From NCBI GenBank assembly GCA_025927935.1, contig JAICKM010000116.1, positions 1 through 12,549 of the forward strand: a DNA stretch of 12,549 nt. Reading direction: 5' to 3'. Positions 10,900-12,549 of the stretch are shown piece after piece (within the stretch, counting starts at the first letter, position 1; the number at the start of each line of letters is the position of its first letter). The translations under genes were made by a program, and so were the position numbers. The notes under the pieces are model-generated. The model did not search any database. It had not been told where the DNA came from and saw only the letters and a list, made by a program, of their open reading frames with translations. Source of the stretch: Chloroflexia bacterium (GTDB lineage: Bacteria > Chloroflexota > Chloroflexia > QHBQ01 > JADMIH01).

Positions 10900-12549
10900 C
10901 TACGGCAGCGGGCCATAGCGGGCCTGGTAGCTCTGCACGCCGAGCAGGCCCAGCAGCACTTCGTTGTCCGTGCCCCGGTTCTCCGGGTGATACTCCAGGC
11001 GGTTGCGCTCGAAGTATTGCACCTGGTAGGACTTGCCGTCGGTCGGGCTGACCTCGGTGAACACCTCGCTCAACGGGTAGCCGAACACCGGCACGCCGCC
11101 GTTGCGCCGCCAGTAGTCGGCCAGCGGCCCGCTCAGGTTGTGGTGTGTCTCGGTGACGAACTGCGCTCCCGGCTGCGGCGTGGCCGGTTGGAAGGCTGGG
11201 TCGCTGCGCCCGGCGACCAGATCGGCGCCCAGGCGGCCCAGCAGCACCTCGTAGGGCGAGCCGCGGTTCTCCGGGTGGTATTCGAGCCGGGCGCGCTGCG
11301 TGTATTGCACCGTGTAGGTCTTGCCGTCGGCCAGCTTTTCGGTCATCGGGTCGCCGATGGGGAAGCCGTAGCGGGCCAGCCCGCCATTCCAGAACCAGAA
11401 TTGCAAGAAGGCGCCGTTGAGCGCGTGGTTCGTCTCCGGGAAGCGGCGGGCGAAGCCGGGCAGCGGCGCGGCCATGACCGGCTGCGGCTTGCCGGGCGCG
11501 GCGGGCGGCGCGACGGCGGGCGGGATCGCGGCGGGCGGCGGCCCTGTGTAGACCACCTGGAAGATGCGCCCCTCGCGGTCGTCCGACACCATCAGCGAGC
11601 CGTCATACGGGTTGATCGCCAGGCCCATCCAGCGGTTGTTGGTGCCGCCCATAAACAGTTCCGGCCCGCCGGAGGGCCTGCCGTCCGTGAAGGGGATGAA
11701 GTAGACGCCGCGTTGCTCCGGGTACTGGATGCTGTGGTAGCTGACGAACAACCCGCCCCAGTAGCGCGCCGGGAACGTGCCCCCGGTGTAGAAGGCCATG
11801 CCGAGCGCGCCGGCGTGGGGCGCCAGGAGCACGGCGGGCGCGCGGGTCTGGCTGCAATCGTAGGCCGCCGCGCCCGCGTAGTGGACCTGGTTATCGATGC
11901 AGAAGGGCCAGCCGTAGTCGCCGCCGACCACGATCTGATCCAGTTCGTCGTGCGGCTGGTTGCGGCCCTGGTCGTCGGAGCCGTTGTCGTCGGCCCAGAG
12001 CGCGCCGCCCACGGCGTCCCAGGCCAGGCCCACGGCGTTGCGGATCCCGGAGGCCACTTTTTGTTCGCCGCTACCGCCGGGGTTGTAGCGCCAGATGCCC
12101 GCGTTGGGATCGGCGCGGGTGGGGTCGTCGTCAAACGAGCCTTTCGATAGGTAGAGCAGCCCGTCCGGGCCATAAAGCACGGTCTTGGTCTTGTGCCGCC
12201 CGCTGGTCACGTTCGACAGGTTGCCCACCAACAGCTTCGACGTGGCGAACGACAGATCGCCGCGTGTGTCGGTGTAGACGCGCACCTGGTCGAGCGCGCC
12301 GGTGGCAAAGACGGTGCCGAAGCCCGCGGGCCGGAAGGTGACGTTGTTGGGCGAGTAGAGGCCGGTCACCACCGGGATGGCTCGGTCGGCTTGCCCGTTG
12401 TGGTCGCGGTCGGGCAGGGCGGTGATGGCGCTGTCGCGGCCCTCCAGTTGCCCGGCATAGAGGTCGCCTGCCGGGCTGTAGGTGAGGAAGCGCACGGTCG
12501 GCACGCCCGCGGCGAAGACGCGCAGCGCAAAGCCGGGCGGCAGTTGCAC
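10900..12549 (-). CDS. Glucose/sorbosone-dehydrogenase-like propeller with two LGFP-like modules (N-terminus cut)
   Basis: Probably an extracellular PQQ-type sugar or aldose dehydrogenase, 549 residues visible. The frame is open to the window edge, where it reads LPPGFALRVFAAGV, the usual first strand of the mature domain; the true start and any signal peptide lie beyond 12549. The propeller spans about residues 1-335 and includes GPDGLLYLSKGS, ASGIRNAVGLAWD, the acidic stretch ADDNGSDDQG with PHDELDQIVVGGDYGWPFC, LLAPHAGALGMAFYTG, and a final strand SLMVSDDREGRIFQV. Cys217 and Cys232 may form a disulfide. A Pro/Ala linker (337-365) is followed by two LGFP-like modules (about 373-445 and 467-540). 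The fold assignment is good; cofactor and substrate are inferred from family, as other sugar-binding propellers look similar. Confidence 0.88.
   Translation of the reverse strand: MQLPPGFALRVFAAGVPTVRFLTYSPAGDLYAGQLEGRDSAITALPDRDHNGQADRAIPVVTGLYSPNNVTFRPAGFGTVFATGALDQVRVYTDTRGDLSFATSKLLVGNLSNVTSGRHKTKTVLYGPDGLLYLSKGSFDDDPTRADPNAGIWRYNPGGSGEQKVASGIRNAVGLAWDAVGGALWADDNGSDDQGRNQPHDELDQIVVGGDYGWPFCIDNQVHYAGAAAYDCSQTRAPAVLLAPHAGALGMAFYTGGTFPARYWGGLFVSYHSIQYPEQRGVYFIPFTDGRPSGGPELFMGGTNNRWMGLAINPYDGSLMVSDDREGRIFQVVYTGPPPAAIPPAVAPPAAPGKPQPVMAAPLPGFARRFPETNHALNGAFLQFWFWNGGLARYGFPIGDPMTEKLADGKTYTVQYTQRARLEYHPENRGSPYEVLLGRLGADLVAGRSDPAFQPATPQPGAQFVTETHHNLSGPLADYWRRNGGVPVFGYPLSEVFTEVSPTDGKSYQVQYFERNRLEYHPENRGTDNEVLLGLLGVQSYQARYGPLP
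10930..11433 (-). repeat. Two LGFP-like modules in the dehydrogenase
   Basis: The modules are at 11215-11433 (HALNGAFLQFWFWNGGLARY, YTVQYTQRARLEYHPENRG, EVLLGRLGADL) and 10930-11151 (HHNLSGPLADYW, GGVPVFGYPLSEVFTEV, VQYFERNRLEYHPENRG, EVLLGLLGV). They are more diverged from each other than the pair in the protease. Confidence 0.85.

Noticed and set aside
10783..12150. 455-codon plus-strand frame starting in the dispersed repeats
   Set aside because: Begins with the CHAERSEAS-type mistranslation of the repeat and then runs antisense to the dehydrogenase gene.

Overview
The window is high-GC bacterial DNA (roughly two thirds G+C) with mostly good Shine-Dalgarno sites. The best taxonomic guess is Chloroflexota, in the Chloroflexia / filamentous group. 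The basis is family knowledge: secreted proteins tailed with the 'GLPxFGYPISEEF...VQYFQRNRFEYHPE...VLLGLLG' module, and a companion secreted protein with 'VQYFDKSRMEI' and 'GNVGQHYYDWRY' segments, are characteristic of that phylum. No rRNA, tRNA or CRISPR array was seen.

Layout. (1) 1-2246, minus strand: an ECF-type sigma factor with a long zinc-ribbon C-terminal extension overlaps by one base (TAATG) with an EntS/macrolide-type MFS exporter that runs off the left edge. (2) 2396-3657: a complete IS630-family insertion sequence with TA target duplication and imperfect terminal inverted repeats. Its transposase is split into two frames at an A8 run with a canonical A-AAA-AAC slippery heptamer and a downstream stem-loop. 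The element sits inside a copy of a short dispersed stem-loop repeat. (3) 3805-7848, plus strand: an extended -10 promoter, then a secreted subtilisin-like protease with two C-terminal LGFP-like modules, then a secreted non-enzymatic protein with diverged module-like segments and two Ig-like domains. (4) 7849-8032: a large palindromic intergenic repeat between convergent genes. (5) 8033-9307, minus: a second, complete MFS exporter with its own promoter. (6) 9464-9627: a MITE-like element with 32-bp perfect inverted ends. (7) 9721-10092, plus: a small four-helix membrane protein with a promoter. (8) 10130-10687, minus: a membrane protein resembling the YagU/DUF1440 type. (9) 10718-10883: four copies of the dispersed stem-loop repeat. 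(10) 10900-12549, minus: a sugar/sorbosone-dehydrogenase-like beta-propeller with two LGFP-like modules, cut at its N-terminus by the window edge.

How it fits together. Three extracellular proteins (protease, dehydrogenase and a non-enzymatic protein) share one module superfamily, which suggests a common way of anchoring secreted proteins to the cell surface or envelope polymer. The sigma factor and MFS exporter look like a self-contained regulated efflux unit. No wholly new multi-gene system is evident. The most notable signals are the IS630 frameshift cassette, the covarying/invertible-core repeat, the shared surface module and the zinc-ribbon sigma/efflux pair.
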